Position numbers and translations under genes: made by a program
Assembly (NCBI GenBank): GCA_902363515.1
Contig: CABJAN010000008.1
Span: forward strand, 62,001-126,000
Direction of reading: 5' to 3'
Length of the DNA stretch: 64,000 bases
Source: Bacillota bacterium
GTDB taxonomy: Bacteria; Bacillota; Clostridia; Lachnospirales; Lachnospiraceae
Notes under the pieces: model-generated
Databases searched by the model: none
What the model saw: only the letters and a program-made list of their open reading frames with translations
Told to the model about the DNA's origin: nothing
Shown: one piece after another, positions 49,715 through 59,182 of the stretch
How positions within the stretch are numbered: position 1 is the stretch's first letter
Layout of the letters: each line of letters starts with the position of its first letter

Positions 49715-49788
49715 ACATTTCCGGCAAATCCATCAATTCCACTTTGACACAACAAGCTTCAAAGTGAGCGCGACTACGCCGGAAATGT
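49715..49788. repeat. Nested inverted repeats after the hydratase gene
   Basis: Outer perfect 11-bp arms ACATTTCCGGC (49715-49725) and GCCGGAAATGT (49778-49788) enclose an inner pair CACTTTGA / TCAAAGTG (49740-49747, 49759-49766). This gives a two-level hairpin in RNA from either strand. It lies 28 bases past the hydratase stop; there is no T-run, so it is not a typical terminator. It could be a mini-element or an mRNA end structure. Confidence 0.6.
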
Positions 49789-49815
49789 ATAACCAATCTA
49801 TACGAGCACTTCTTT

Positions 49816-52110
49816 CTATCTTCCTGCCCTGTAATAATTAATCAGGCATCCATCCAGGATAATCTGTCTTTCATCTGCTGTCATTTCTCCCAGATTTAAA
49901 GTAAATTCTTTCAGTGATTCTCCCACTACATAAGCCTTTACTTCTCTGGCACTGTTTTCAATGGCTCTCCTGATTCCAGGAACAAAGAGGTACTCTCCGT
50001 TTTGAAAGGGAAGTTCTCCGTTTTGAATCAAAAATGGCAGCATTCCCCAGTTCATTAAGTTGGAGCGGTATCTCTTCGTTGCATATTCATTTGCAATATT
50101 AGCCCAGCCCCCTAAAACCTTCTGGCAGGAAGCCGCCTGTTCTCTTGCTGATCCGTCTCCTGGTTTTACAGCAAAAATCGTACTTCCGATTCCTGTGTTT
50201 TCGTTATTCACATCTGGATAAACAGTCCTTACCTGTTCCAGTACCTTTCCGACTTCTGCTACTACTTCACCTGGACATCTTCCTTCTTCTCTGGCTATTT
50301 CCGCTTCCTGCACTTCTTTTGCTTTTCCCACATAAGCAGGATCTTTTCTGGACAGGGCAAACTCAGCCAGTCGCAATGGATTGGAACGGAAAGAGGATGT
50401 TTCACCAGAAGGAATGAGTTCATCTGTGGTAGTAACCGGATCGTGAATTTCTGACACTACCTTCAGAAGAAGATTTTCCGTAAGCGCCGGCATTTGCGGC
50501 CAGTCTTTAATATTAGGACCAAACTGCACTTCCACCGTTTCATCTGCCACACCTTTACTATCAAATACGCGGTTTGCATAAATAGTACTGTCAAAATAAT
50601 ATTTTGGCTTTCTGTATTCGCCTGCATACTCTGTTGCTGGTGTGAGGAATCCTTTATTTGCTGCTGTAGCCGCAATGGAACGGGCATCCATAAGGGCCAC
50701 CGAAGAAATCTGTCCTTCCTGAATCTTAGATCCTTCACGATTGGGGAAGTTTCTGGTAGAATGGCGAATGCTCAGAGCATTGTTTGCAGGTGTATCACCC
50801 GCCCCAAAGCAAGGACCGCAGAATGCTGTTTTTACCACTGCTCCTGTCTGAATCAAATCAGCCAGAACTCCATTCTTAGCCAGTTCCATATAAATCGGTG
50901 TGCTGGCAGGATAAATGCTCAGTGTAAAGGCATCTGCTCCTATACTGCTGCCTTTGAGGATATCCGCTGCATCGCAGATATTCTCAAATCCGCCTCCAGC
51001 GCAGCCTGCAATAATTCCCTGCTCCACATACAGCTTTCCGTCTCTTACCTTGTCCTTTAAGGTATATGGTATCTTTCCATCCAGACTTATCTGTGCCTTT
51101 CTCTCCACATCATCCAGAATATCCATTAAATTCTCATTGAGTTCCTCAATGGTATAGGTATTGCTTGGATGGAAAGGCATGGCAATCATAGGACGAATCT
51201 GCCCAAGATCCACATGAACCAGACCATCATAATAAGTCACCGCACCAGGCTGAAGTTCCCGGTAGGCCTCTTTTCTTCCATGAATTTCATAAAAATCTTT
51301 CACAATGGAGTCTGTTTTCCAAATGGAAGAAAGGCAGGTAGTTTCTGTTGTCATAACGTCCACACCGATTCTGAAATCAGCGCTTAAATTCTCCACACCG
51401 GGACCTATAAATTCCATAACTTTATTTTTCACATAACCATTGGCAAACACAGCCCCGATAATCGCCAGGGCAACGTCCTGAGGGCCTACTCCCGGAATTG
51501 GCTTTCCTGTAAGATAAATGCCTACCACTTCCGGACGTTTAATATCATAAGTCCTTCCCAAAAGCTGCTTCACAAGCTCAGGACCGCCTTCTCCCATAGC
51601 CATGGTTCCCAAAGCTCCATAGCGGGTATGGCTGTCAGAACCCAGAATCATCTTGCCACCTTCTGCCAGCATTTCTCTGGCAAACTGATGAATGACTGCC
51701 TGATGGGGCGGTACATAAACACCGCCATAACGCTTTGCACAGGTGAGACCAAACATGTGGTCATCCTCATTAATGGTACCGCCTACTGCGCACAGGGAAT
51801 TATGGCAGTTGGTAAGCACATAGGGAATGGGGAATTTCTCCAGTCCTGATGCCCTGGCGGTCTGAATGATTCCCACAAAGGTAATATCATGAGAAGTTAA
51901 TTTATCAAATTTAATCTTCAAATTATCCATATTGCCAGAGGTATTATGCTCAGCAAGAATAGAATACGCAATGGTATTTTTCGCTGCCTCTTCTTTCCTG
52001 GGAGCATTTTTCCCTGTCAGAGAATGAATCCATGCTTCCGCCTCCGGTCCATCCTCCATCAGCTCCGTCCCATTGATTAACCATGCACCTTTTTTATATA
52101 AATTTATCAT
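49816..52110 (-). CDS. Aconitase-family hydratase (YbhJ-like)
   Basis: A 764-aa protein of the aconitase superfamily, with the [4Fe-4S] ligand Cys residues in [11 protein letters not shown] and [32 protein letters not shown] and the swivel-domain segment near the end. The length and the N-terminal extension (ending about [20 protein letters not shown]) fit the YbhJ-type putative hydratases and not classical AcnA or LeuC. Substrate unknown, probably a hydroxy-di- or tricarboxylate. It is transcribed alone, 192 bases after the CdaR-type regulator gene, whose ligand class (sugar diacids) suggests a link. Confidence 0.83.
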   Translation of the reverse strand: MINLYKKGAWLINGTELMEDGPEAEAWIHSLTGKNAPRKEEAAKNTIAYSILAEHNTSGNMDNLKIKFDKLTSHDITFVGIIQTARASGLEKFPIPYVLTNCHNSLCAVGGTINEDDHMFGLTCAKRYGGVYVPPHQAVIHQFAREMLAEGGKMILGSDSHTRYGALGTMAMGEGGPELVKQLLGRTYDIKRPEVVGIYLTGKPIPGVGPQDVALAIIGAVFANGYVKNKVMEFIGPGVENLSADFRIGVDVMTTETTCLSSIWKTDSIVKDFYEIHGRKEAYRELQPGAVTYYDGLVHVDLGQIRPMIAMPFHPSNTYTIEELNENLMDILDDVERKAQISLDGKIPYTLKDKVRDGKLYVEQGIIAGCAGGGFENICDAADILKGSSIGADAFTLSIYPASTPIYMELAKNGVLADLIQTGAVVKTAFCGPCFGAGDTPANNALSIRHSTRNFPNREGSKIQEGQISSVALMDARSIAATAANKGFLTPATEYAGEYRKPKYYFDSTIYANRVFDSKGVADETVEVQFGPNIKDWPQMPALTENLLLKVVSEIHDPVTTTDELIPSGETSSFRSNPLRLAEFALSRKDPAYVGKAKEVQEAEIAREEGRCPGEVVAEVGKVLEQVRTVYPDVNNENTGIGSTIFAVKPGDGSAREQAASCQKVLGGWANIANEYATKRYRSNLMNWGMLPFLIQNGELPFQNGEYLFVPGIRRAIENSAREVKAYVVGESLKEFTLNLGEMTADERQIILDGCLINYYRAGR

Positions 52111-52145
52111 ACCGCTCCTCCATCTCTTTTTTTCATCTAGTCTCT

Positions 52146-52208
52146 ATTATAGATTTTATTATAGTAAAATGCAAGCATTTTAGCGCATTAAATTAATTGT
52201 ATACAATT
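52146..52208 (-). promoter_or_regulatory. Hydratase promoter with two palindromic sites
   Basis: TTGCAT (52169-52174), 17-base spacer, TATAAT (52146-52151). A 16-bp palindrome AAAATGC-AA-GCATTTT (52166-52181) covers the -35 box. A second, perfect 14-bp palindrome AATTGTATACAATT (52195-52208) lies just upstream; TTGTATACAA is the type of site bound by GntR-family repressors. The gene is therefore probably under tight control. Confidence 0.65.
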
Positions 52209-52215
52209 TATATGT

Positions 52216-52284
52216 AAAAATAAGGACTGTTCCATTAAGCTATATCACTGCTATTTCAGATATTCACTTAATAAAGCCAGTCCT
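52216..52284 (-). terminator. Terminator of the CdaR-type gene
   Basis: AGGACTG and CAGTCCT enclose a 48-base loop with further partial pairing, then TATTTTT on the minus strand, shortly after the regulator stop. Confidence 0.6.
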
Positions 52285-52302
52285 ATATTTCTTATCCTTG
52301 TC

Positions 52303-53388
52303 TTAATCCTGTTTCCTCATAAATTCCATATAGCTGGAAACCATAAGAGCAATTTTAAAAGTCAGGGCATCGTCAAACACACGGATGTCCAGTCCTGTAC
52401 TCTTCTGGATTTTCTCCAGTCTGTATACCAGCGTATTTCTGTGAAGGAATAACTGTCTGGAAGTCTCAGAAATATTCAGGTTGTTGTCAAAGAATTTGTT
52501 AATGGTATTTAATGTCTCATCGTCCAATGACTCAGGCAGTCTTCCGCCAAACACTTCTTTCATAAACATTTCGCAAAGAGGCATTGGAAGCTGGTAAATC
52601 AGACGTCCGATTCCCAGATTATTATATCCTACAATACTCTTCTCCACATAGAAAATTTTTCCTACATCAAGAGCCATTTTCGCTTCTTTGTAAGAGCGTG
52701 ACACGTCCTTGATTTCATTGATAATATTTCCATAGGAAACACGTACCTGTGACATTGCCTCAGCGTTTAACATGTCCACAATCATCTTGGCAATTCCTTC
52801 GATTTCCTCATAACCGTCATTTTCTTCCAGACTGCGGACAATAATAATATTCTTCTCATCAATAGCTGTAATAAAATCATTGTTCCTGGAAATGAACAGA
52901 TTCTTGAGAATTTCCATAGAATCCTGGTCTTTTTCATTCTTTGTTTCAATGAGAAGTACCACACGTTTTGCTTCTACTGCAATATGAAGTTTTTTGGCTC
53001 TGTTATAAACATCTACCAAAAGCAGATTGTCCAGAATCAGGTTCTGGATAAAGTTAGATTTATCAAAGCGTTCCTTATAAGCAACAATCAGGTTCTGAAT
53101 CTGCGCTACTGCTACACGGCCAATCATATAAGCATCTTCATTGCTTCCTCTTGCTACCAGCACATATTCTACTGTCTGGTTATCATAAATTTTAAAGAAA
53201 TGGTAGCCCTTAATCACCTGGCTGTCTGCCATGGATTCTGCAAAAGCTCTGATATCGCCAAAATCTTCATTTTCCACAGCAAAGGTGGTAGAATTCACCT
53301 TTCCGTCTATATCCATAACACAAAGGTCAATTCTCGTAATGGCTCTTAATTCGTCTAATGTTTTTTGTATTACCTGGCTTGAAATCAT
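52303..53388 (-). CDS. CdaR-type sugar diacid regulator
   Basis: A 361-aa transcription regulator: an N-terminal sugar-diacid-recognition domain (1-130; QKTLDELRAITRIDLCVMDIDGKVN), a GGDEF-like middle region (140-270) and a PucR-type HTH at the end (NISETSRQLFLHRNTLVYRLEKIQKSTGLD, about 305-335). Members respond to glycerate, glucarate and related acids, though many Firmicute homologues are uncharacterised. The likely target is the adjacent hydratase gene. Confidence 0.85.
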   Translation of the reverse strand: MISSQVIQKTLDELRAITRIDLCVMDIDGKVNSTTFAVENEDFGDIRAFAESMADSQVIKGYHFFKIYDNQTVEYVLVARGSNEDAYMIGRVAVAQIQNLIVAYKERFDKSNFIQNLILDNLLLVDVYNRAKKLHIAVEAKRVVLLIETKNEKDQDSMEILKNLFISRNNDFITAIDEKNIIIVRSLEENDGYEEIEGIAKMIVDMLNAEAMSQVRVSYGNIINEIKDVSRSYKEAKMALDVGKIFYVEKSIVGYNNLGIGRLIYQLPMPLCEMFMKEVFGGRLPESLDDETLNTINKFFDNNLNISETSRQLFLHRNTLVYRLEKIQKSTGLDIRVFDDALTFKIALMVSSYMEFMRKQD

Positions 53389-53433
53389 AGTTTCTTCTCT
53401 CCTTTGGGCGCTATCCCGAGATTTTCTAGGTTA

Positions 53434-53462
53434 ATAATACCTTATTTTTCGACTGTTGGCAA
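53434..53462 (-). promoter_or_regulatory. Promoter of the CdaR-type gene
   Basis: TTGCCA (53457-53462), 17-base spacer, TATTAT (53434-53439). AAAGGAGAG precedes the ATG. Confidence 0.65.
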
Positions 53463-53618
53463 CCTGCCTGTTTGGAATTATCCAAATTATTTCTTTCTTT
53501 TTTGGGATTTTCGTGTCAAAATAAAGAAAAATCATTATTTTCTTATTATCTGTGGGCTCTGCCAATCTATTTTCAATTCTTATTCCGGAAAATCCATGCT
53601 TTCCCAACATAAGAAGCA

Positions 53619-53645
53619 GGAGATTCCGAAATAACAGGAATCTCC
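53619..53645 (+). promoter_or_regulatory. Perfect 9-bp hairpin in the Rpn leader (copy B)
   Basis: Same hairpin as at 28842-28868 (GGAGATTCC / GGAATCTCC), same distance to the ribosome site. Confidence 0.55.
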
Positions 53646-53671
53646 GCAACATCAAATAAAGGAGGTTCTTA

Positions 53672-54562
53672 ATGAGTGAAAAGAAAAAGAAACTACAATG
53701 GCATCCTGCTTTTGTTGCAGGCATGCAGATTGAGTTTGGCGAAGAAGCCAGGTTTTTAACCTTTAACCCTGAACATCTGCTTGGGACAAAGCCAATGCAG
53801 ATTGACATTTTAATCAAAAAGGATTCCGACCATGTATTACATAAAAATATCGGCAGAATCTTCCGGAAACACAATATCATCGAATACAAAGCTCCCGGCG
53901 ATTATTTAAGCATTGATGATTTTTATAAAGTTTACGGATATACCTGTTTCTACAAATCCAACACCAGAACTGCAGATTCCATAAAATTTCAGGATTTGAC
54001 CATTACACTGGTAAGCGAATCCTACCCCAGGAAGTTAATCCGGCATTTACGGCAAACACAGCATTATGATATAAAAGAAATGGAAGCTGGAATTTATTAT
54101 GTCATTGGGGCTCCTCTTCCTATCCAGATAATTGTAACTGCAAAACTCTCAAAAGAAGAAAATTTCTGGCTGGGGAATTTAACCAACCGTGTAAAAAACA
54201 CAAAGGACGTACAGCATTTACTTGCTGAATATAAAAAGCATAAAAAAGATATCCTTTATGAATCCATCATGGACATTATTGTAAAAGCAAATCCTAAAAT
54301 GTTCGAAAAGGAAGGTGACATTATGTGTGAAGCATTAGAAGAATTAATGAAAGACGAATTAGAAGCTCAGATGCAGAAGGGTAAAGAGATTGGTCAGGAA
54401 ATCGGTCAAAAAATGGGAATACTTCAGGGTGAACGCCAGGGTGAAACCCGCGTAAACCAGCTCAACCAGAAGCTCATTGCGCTTGGACGAATGGATGATA
54501 TGTTGAAGTCCGTCTCTGATACTGTATTTCAGCAAAAGTTATTCAAAGAGTTCAATCTTTAA
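53672..54562 (+). CDS. Rpn-family PD-(D/E)XK nuclease, copy B
   Basis: A 296-aa near-twin of copy A. It has the same core residues (Asp45, Glu71-x-Lys73) and the same start (AAAGGAGG, then ATG). Before codon 218 there are only about five substitutions. After it, the Gln/Gly stretch reads MQKGKEIGQEIGQKMGILQG, four residues longer than in A and with repeats of a KEIGQ-like unit, and then rejoins at ERQGE. This concentration of change in one short segment is typical of Rpn proteins. It is convergent with araA and shares its terminator. Confidence 0.85.
   Translation: MSEKKKKLQWHPAFVAGMQIEFGEEARFLTFNPEHLLGTKPMQIDILIKKDSDHVLHKNIGRIFRKHNIIEYKAPGDYLSIDDFYKVYGYTCFYKSNTRTADSIKFQDLTITLVSESYPRKLIRHLRQTQHYDIKEMEAGIYYVIGAPLPIQIIVTAKLSKEENFWLGNLTNRVKNTKDVQHLLAEYKKHKKDILYESIMDIIVKANPKMFEKEGDIMCEALEELMKDELEAQMQKGKEIGQEIGQKMGILQGERQGETRVNQLNQKLIALGRMDDMLKSVSDTVFQQKLFKEFNL
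54323..54562 (+). CDS. Possible intragenic C-terminal product of Rpn copy B (79 aa)
   Basis: ATG at codon 218, exactly as in copy A, again with AAGGAAGGTGA 4 bases upstream. The product would hold the variable C-terminus. See the copy A entry for the RpnS parallel; unproven here. Confidence 0.45.
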   Translation: MCEALEELMKDELEAQMQKGKEIGQEIGQKMGILQGERQGETRVNQLNQKLIALGRMDDMLKSVSDTVFQQKLFKEFNL

Positions 54563-54565
54563 TTT

Positions 54566-54622
54566 AAAAAGAACCTTCTCACAAAGTATTTTCCTGGCTA
54601 CTCTGTGAGAAGGTTCTTTTTT
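54566..54622. terminator. Bidirectional terminator between Rpn copy B and araA
   Basis: 18-bp perfect arms AAAAAGAACCTTCTCACA and TGTGAGAAGGTTCTTTTT, with A- and T-rich ends that serve both converging genes. Confidence 0.92.
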
Positions 54623-54636
54623 GTCAAAGGTTTTTC

Positions 54637-56142
54637 TTAAATATGCAGTCTGAAGGCTGCTTCATTCCACCGAAGCTCATTTTTCAGATTGCGGATAGTA
54701 GTATCTTTATCAATATAAACCGCTTCAATTCCCATGGCTGCTGCCCAGTCTCCCATCTGTTCTGCTGTGAGGTCATAAGAAAATGCTGTATGGTGGGCGC
54801 CTCCGGCTAAAATCCATGCTTCTGCACCTGTCTGCAAATTGGGCTCTGGTGTCCAGAATGCAGTTGCAACCGGAAGTTTTGGCATAGGCTGTTCCACCTT
54901 CTTGCAATTCACATCATTAATAATCAAACGGAATCTGTCTCCCAAATCAATAAGGGATGTTGCAACACCTTTTCCGGTCTTGGAAGTAAAGACCAGTCTT
55001 GCCGGGTCTTCCCTGTCCCCCATGGAAAGCGGCTGGCACTTAATGCTGATAGGGCCTTCTGCAATGGTAGGGCAAACTTCCAGCATATGTGCCTCCAGAA
55101 TACCTTCTTTTCCCGGAACCAGATTGTACGTATAGTCTTCCATAAAGGAAGTACCTTTTGCGTCTTTTTTGCCCTGGGTCATAATCTTCATCAGGCGTAC
55201 CATGGCTGCTGTTTTCCAGTCGCCTTCACCGCCGAAGCCATAGCCTTTTTCCATTAATCGCTGAATTGCCAGCCCCGGAAGCTGCTGTAAGGAGCCCAAA
55301 TCCCCGAAGTGGGTAACAATGGCCTGATAATTTTTCTCTTCTAAGAAACGTTCAAATCCAATCTCAATCTGCGCCTGTACTGCAACATGCTTTCTGAATT
55401 CTGCTGCGTCTCTTCCTTCCAGAAGAATTTCGTATTTGTCATAATATTCTTCTACCAAAGCATCTGTATCACCCTTGGATACTTCTTTCACCGCTTCTGC
55501 GATTTCATTCACCGGATAAGCATCTACTTCCCAGCCAAATTTAATCTGCGCTTCTACCTTATCTCCTTCTGTAACAGCTACATTTCTCATATTATCTGCA
55601 ATTCTCATAACACGAATATGACTGCTTTCAATTACTCCAATGGCTGTTCTCATCCAGGAAGCAATTCTTTCCTGAACTACTTTATCATCCCAGAAGCCAA
55701 CAATGACTTTACGCTCAATTTTCATGCGGCTTACAATATGCCCATACTCTCTGTCACCATGAGCCGCCTGGTTTTCATTCATAAAGTCCATATCAATACT
55801 GTCATAAGGAATCTCTCTGTTAAACTGTGTATGCAGATGAAGCAGCGGTTTTCTGTATTCCTGTAAACCTAAAATCCAGGATTTTGCAGGGGAAAAGGTG
55901 TGCATCCAGGTAATGACTCCCGCACAGGTCTCATCTGCATTTGCCTCATTGAAGGTCTGGCGAATCATAGTGTTGGTAAGAAGTGTTGGCTTCCAAACCA
56001 CTTCATAAGGAAGAACTCCTGACTGATTCAGACGGTCTACCATAATTCTGGAATGTTCTGCCACATGCTCCAGACATTCATCTCCATATAAATCCTGAGA
56101 ACCGGTACAAAACCAGAACTTGTAATTTTTCATTTCTAACAT
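54637..56142 (-). CDS. araA: L-arabinose isomerase
   Basis: A 501-aa enzyme converting L-arabinose to L-ribulose, full length. Family blocks are FWFCTGSQDLYGDECLEHV, WMHTFSPAKSWI, GYGFGGEGDWKTAA (metal Glu), TSFMEDYTYNL, EAHMLEVCPTI (His) and GGAHHTAFS (His). It is a single-gene unit, divergent from the AraC regulator at 56290, with TATACT in the shared upstream region. The kinase for the next step is 26 kb away (27024-28625); no araD was seen in the window. Confidence 0.96.
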   Translation of the reverse strand: MLEMKNYKFWFCTGSQDLYGDECLEHVAEHSRIMVDRLNQSGVLPYEVVWKPTLLTNTMIRQTFNEANADETCAGVITWMHTFSPAKSWILGLQEYRKPLLHLHTQFNREIPYDSIDMDFMNENQAAHGDREYGHIVSRMKIERKVIVGFWDDKVVQERIASWMRTAIGVIESSHIRVMRIADNMRNVAVTEGDKVEAQIKFGWEVDAYPVNEIAEAVKEVSKGDTDALVEEYYDKYEILLEGRDAAEFRKHVAVQAQIEIGFERFLEEKNYQAIVTHFGDLGSLQQLPGLAIQRLMEKGYGFGGEGDWKTAAMVRLMKIMTQGKKDAKGTSFMEDYTYNLVPGKEGILEAHMLEVCPTIAEGPISIKCQPLSMGDREDPARLVFTSKTGKGVATSLIDLGDRFRLIINDVNCKKVEQPMPKLPVATAFWTPEPNLQTGAEAWILAGGAHHTAFSYDLTAEQMGDWAAAMGIEAVYIDKDTTIRNLKNELRWNEAAFRLHI

Positions 56143-56289
56143 AATTTTTTCCTCCGCTTTTCTTGAAACATTCTTGTCTTTCTAAGTGTGAGTATAGTAT
56201 GAAGAAGAAAAAAAGAAAAGAAATCTATTCTTTATTTATAGACATTTATTATCTTTTTTGTTACAGTAAAAAGAACAGGAGGATTTCGT

Positions 56290-57171
56290 ATGTTAGCAAA
56301 TTTTGAGAAAAGAGAACATTCTGATAAATCAAACGTCTGGGCCGGAAGCTACCAAAATCTTCACAACCTGCCTCACTGGCATCTGGAATGTGAGCTGATT
56401 TATGTAAAAAAAGGGGAAGTAACTGTTTCCTATAACAATACTGCCTACCACCTTCAGGAAGAAGACTGTATTTTTATTAACAGCGGAGAAATCCACTATA
56501 TTAAGGGCTCTAAGGACAGCATCACCATGATTCTCATGTTTGATACAGTTCTTCTTGGAACTATTTCGTCCAGACATTTCCAACTTCTCTACCCAAGACT
56601 CAGACATCCTTATCCTGTGGTAGAATATTTCAACAGCATACAAACAGAGCTTAAAAATAAAAAAGACTTTTATGATATTAAGATTTCCTGTATGATGACC
56701 AACCTGATGATAGATATCTTCCGCCAGGAACCTTTGTGCGAACAAAAACACTTAAAAGACAGCAGCTCCATTGAAAATTATAAGAGCCTGCTGTCTGAAA
56801 TAGAAGAAAAATGCAGTTATATTACTTTTGAAGATGCCTGTCGCTTTATGGGACTTTCCAAGCCTTACTTTTCCCGTTTTTTTAAGAATCTTTCCGGCAT
56901 GACCTTTTCCCAGTACCTGAATATTATCCGGCTGGAAAAAGCCATCCAGATGCTGAACCGCAACACTGAGCATTTGTCCATTACCCAGATTGCCTCTTCC
57001 TGTGGGTTTGATACCATACGTCACTTTAACCGGGTGTTCAAGGAATTTACCGGTCTCTCCCCAAGGCAGCTTCCAAAGGATTATGTGCTTAGCTCACATT
57101 CCATCCGTGGGATGAAAAAGAACTTTAATCCTACGCTTCCTTGTTCAGTGCTGCTGGAAGACCTTTTATAA
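56290..57171 (+). CDS. AraC-family transcription regulator
   Basis: A 293-aa regulator with an N-terminal cupin (LPHWHLECELIYVKKGEV, IFINSGEIHYIKG) for sugar binding and two HTH motifs at about 180-280 (FEDACRFMGLSKPYFSRFFKNLSGMTFSQYL, then ITQIASSCGFDTIRHFNRVFKEFTGLSPRQ). AACAGGAGGATTTCGT precedes the ATG. Divergent from araA across 147 bases, so probably its regulator; it could instead serve the beta-glucosidase region it converges on. Its last codons overlap the end of the GH1 gene by 6 bases. Confidence 0.87.
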   Translation: MLANFEKREHSDKSNVWAGSYQNLHNLPHWHLECELIYVKKGEVTVSYNNTAYHLQEEDCIFINSGEIHYIKGSKDSITMILMFDTVLLGTISSRHFQLLYPRLRHPYPVVEYFNSIQTELKNKKDFYDIKISCMMTNLMIDIFRQEPLCEQKHLKDSSSIENYKSLLSEIEEKCSYITFEDACRFMGLSKPYFSRFFKNLSGMTFSQYLNIIRLEKAIQMLNRNTEHLSITQIASSCGFDTIRHFNRVFKEFTGLSPRQLPKDYVLSSHSIRGMKKNFNPTLPCSVLLEDLL

Positions 57172-58470
57172 AAATTCTCCATTTTCTCTGATTACTTTTT
57201 CATACCAGTAGCCGGAATCTTTTATGATTCTTTCCTGTGTTCTGTAATCCACATAAATCATTCCAAACCGATCTGCATATCCACTGTGCCACTCAAAATT
57301 ATCCATAAGTGACCAGTGGAAATAACCCCTGATGTCTACGCCATTTTCAGAGGCATGTTTCAGCTGTTTTAAATAGCCCTCCAAAAAGTCAATCCGGTTC
57401 TGATCATGAACTTTTCCGTCTAAAGAGACTGTGTCATGACAGGAAAGTCCGTTTTCTGTAATATAAATAGGGCTTTGGTATCTCTCATACAGGAAATACG
57501 GTCCCCAGTATAAACATTCAGGCGTAACCGGCCATCCCAGGGCTGTTTTGGGAAATCCTTCATACCGCTTTACAACTTCCGGCTTTCCATCCTTTCCCAT
57601 ACGAATCCGGTTTCCGTTGTAAATATTTTGTCCGTAGAAATCAATAGGCTGGGAAATCAGCTTCATATCTTCCGGTGTCATATCCGGCAGATAGTCCTTA
57701 TATAATTTCAGCCCATCTTCCGGATATTTTCCTCTGAAAATCGGGTCGCTCCACCAAGTTACATTCCAGGTCCAATTCTGCAAATCCGGATTTACCTGCA
57801 TCAAATGCATACGCGCCGCTTCAATATCTTCCGGACGTTCACTATCTGGATAGCTCATAGAACCAGTAGGCGCAATTCCGATTAAAATATCTCTTTTGGC
57901 TGCCTGGCGCATCTTCTTCACCGCCATACCATGAGCCATAAGCACATGATGCGCCATTAAAAAACTATCTCTTACAGATACTTTCAATCCAGGAGCATGT
58001 ACTCCTGTCATGTAACCAAGTCCAATAAAACACTGAGGCTCATTCACAGTAAAAAAGTGAGTTACTTTATTAGAAAATTCCCTTGCAATAAAAGCCGCAT
58101 AGTCGGAAAACCACTCCACAATTTCCCGATTCATCCATCCGCCTTTTTTATAAAGCTCATAAGGAAGTTCCCAGTGATACAGGGTAATATATGGCTCTAT
58201 ATTCGCTGCGCATAACTCATCTACCAGCTCATGATAAAATTTCAATCCTTTTTCGTTCACTGTGCCTGTCCCGTTTGGAAAAACTCTGGACCAGTTAATG
58301 GAAAAACGGTATCCCTGAACTCCCATTTTTTTCATCAACGCCACATCTTCCCGAAATCTGTGGTAATGATCACAAGCCACCTCTCCAGAATGTCCCTCAA
58401 AAACCTTTCCTTCTTCTTTGCAAAATACATCCCAGATATCCCAGCCTTTTCCATCTTGAAAAGCTGCTCC
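57166..58470 (-). pseudogene. GH1 beta-glucosidase gene, 5'-truncated
   Basis: GH1 family sequence is continuous from GAAFQDGKGWDIWDVF (coding from about 58470) to the C-terminus, with acid/base Glu in TVNEPQ and nucleophile in YITENGL both intact. Missing are about 20 N-terminal residues, including the conserved QIEG whose Gln binds the substrate. Upstream of 58470 the sequence is LacI-regulator DNA, and the GH1 frame meets a stop without any ATG. The only usable starts are internal (GTG at 58380, giving 404 aa), which would lack the first beta-strand. Probably inactive; the normal length is about 460-480 aa. Confidence 0.8.
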
Positions 58471-59159
58471 AACAGCTTTTTCATAATCTCATACCCCTCT
58501 TCATAAGAATAATAGGTGCAGTTTTTCACATACTTTTTTGAAAACCGGATTCCATTTTCACTGAGACATTCCCTATATTCTTTAAACCGCTCTATTCCTG
58601 GCTTTTGATTTAATTCTCCTGTAATCATAGCGATTTTTTTGTGACCAAGGCGTATGAGATATTCCATAGCTTTTCGTATTCCCTGTGCATTATTACTTAA
58701 CACAGAATATTCGTTGACAAAAACTTCATTCAGGGAAACAATGGGAAACTTCTGGAACAACTGGCGGTATGTAATATGAAAATCAGAATCTGTTGAAATC
58801 AGCAAGATTCCATCTACCTGTCTTTTCACGCAAAGCTCTTCCAAATCTTCGGGAGGATGCTTTCTGATAAGCAGAATATCATAGCCCAGTTCTCCCAGTG
58901 TTTTTCTGGCACTGTTTAACACTTCGGAAAAGAATGGATTCTGCAGTCCTCTCCAGTCATCGTAAACAACTGCTATTACGCCTTCCCGCACAGATGTCTC
59001 ATGAAAAAAACGATATTTTGATATATAACCCGTCTGTTTCGCCGCTTCCATAATCTTATTTCTGGCTTCTTCCCCTACGTCCCTGTAACCCCGGAACACT
59101 TTTGAAACTGTAGAGGGGGAATAGCCTGTTAATTTTGCAATGTCATATATGGTTGCCAT
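58335..59159 (-). pseudogene. LacI-family repressor gene with C-terminus lost to a deletion
   Basis: The HTH (TIYDIAKLTGYSPSTVSKVFRGYRDVG, 3-30) and the ligand-binding core up to YSYEEGYEIMKKLLE (about residue 231) are typical LacI/GalR. From about 58466 the frame reads GH1 DNA out of frame for 43 codons and stops at 58335. Typical length is 330-340 aa, so about 100 residues of the second lobe are gone. DNA binding may survive, but effector binding and dimerisation should be impaired. It is last but one in the transporter operon. Confidence 0.82.
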
Positions 59160-59182
59160 GAAGTTTTCATCTCCTTAATTCC

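Larger units (their letters stand above)
53518..54562 (+). repeat. Long repeat B (Rpn gene plus 5' leader)
   Basis: Second copy of the 1.03-kb repeat at 28741-29773. The leader differs at only a few positions. The main difference is a variable stretch near codons 225-245, where B is 12 bases longer. The two copies are in the same orientation, 24.8 kb apart, so recombination between them would delete the segment in between. Confidence 0.85.
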
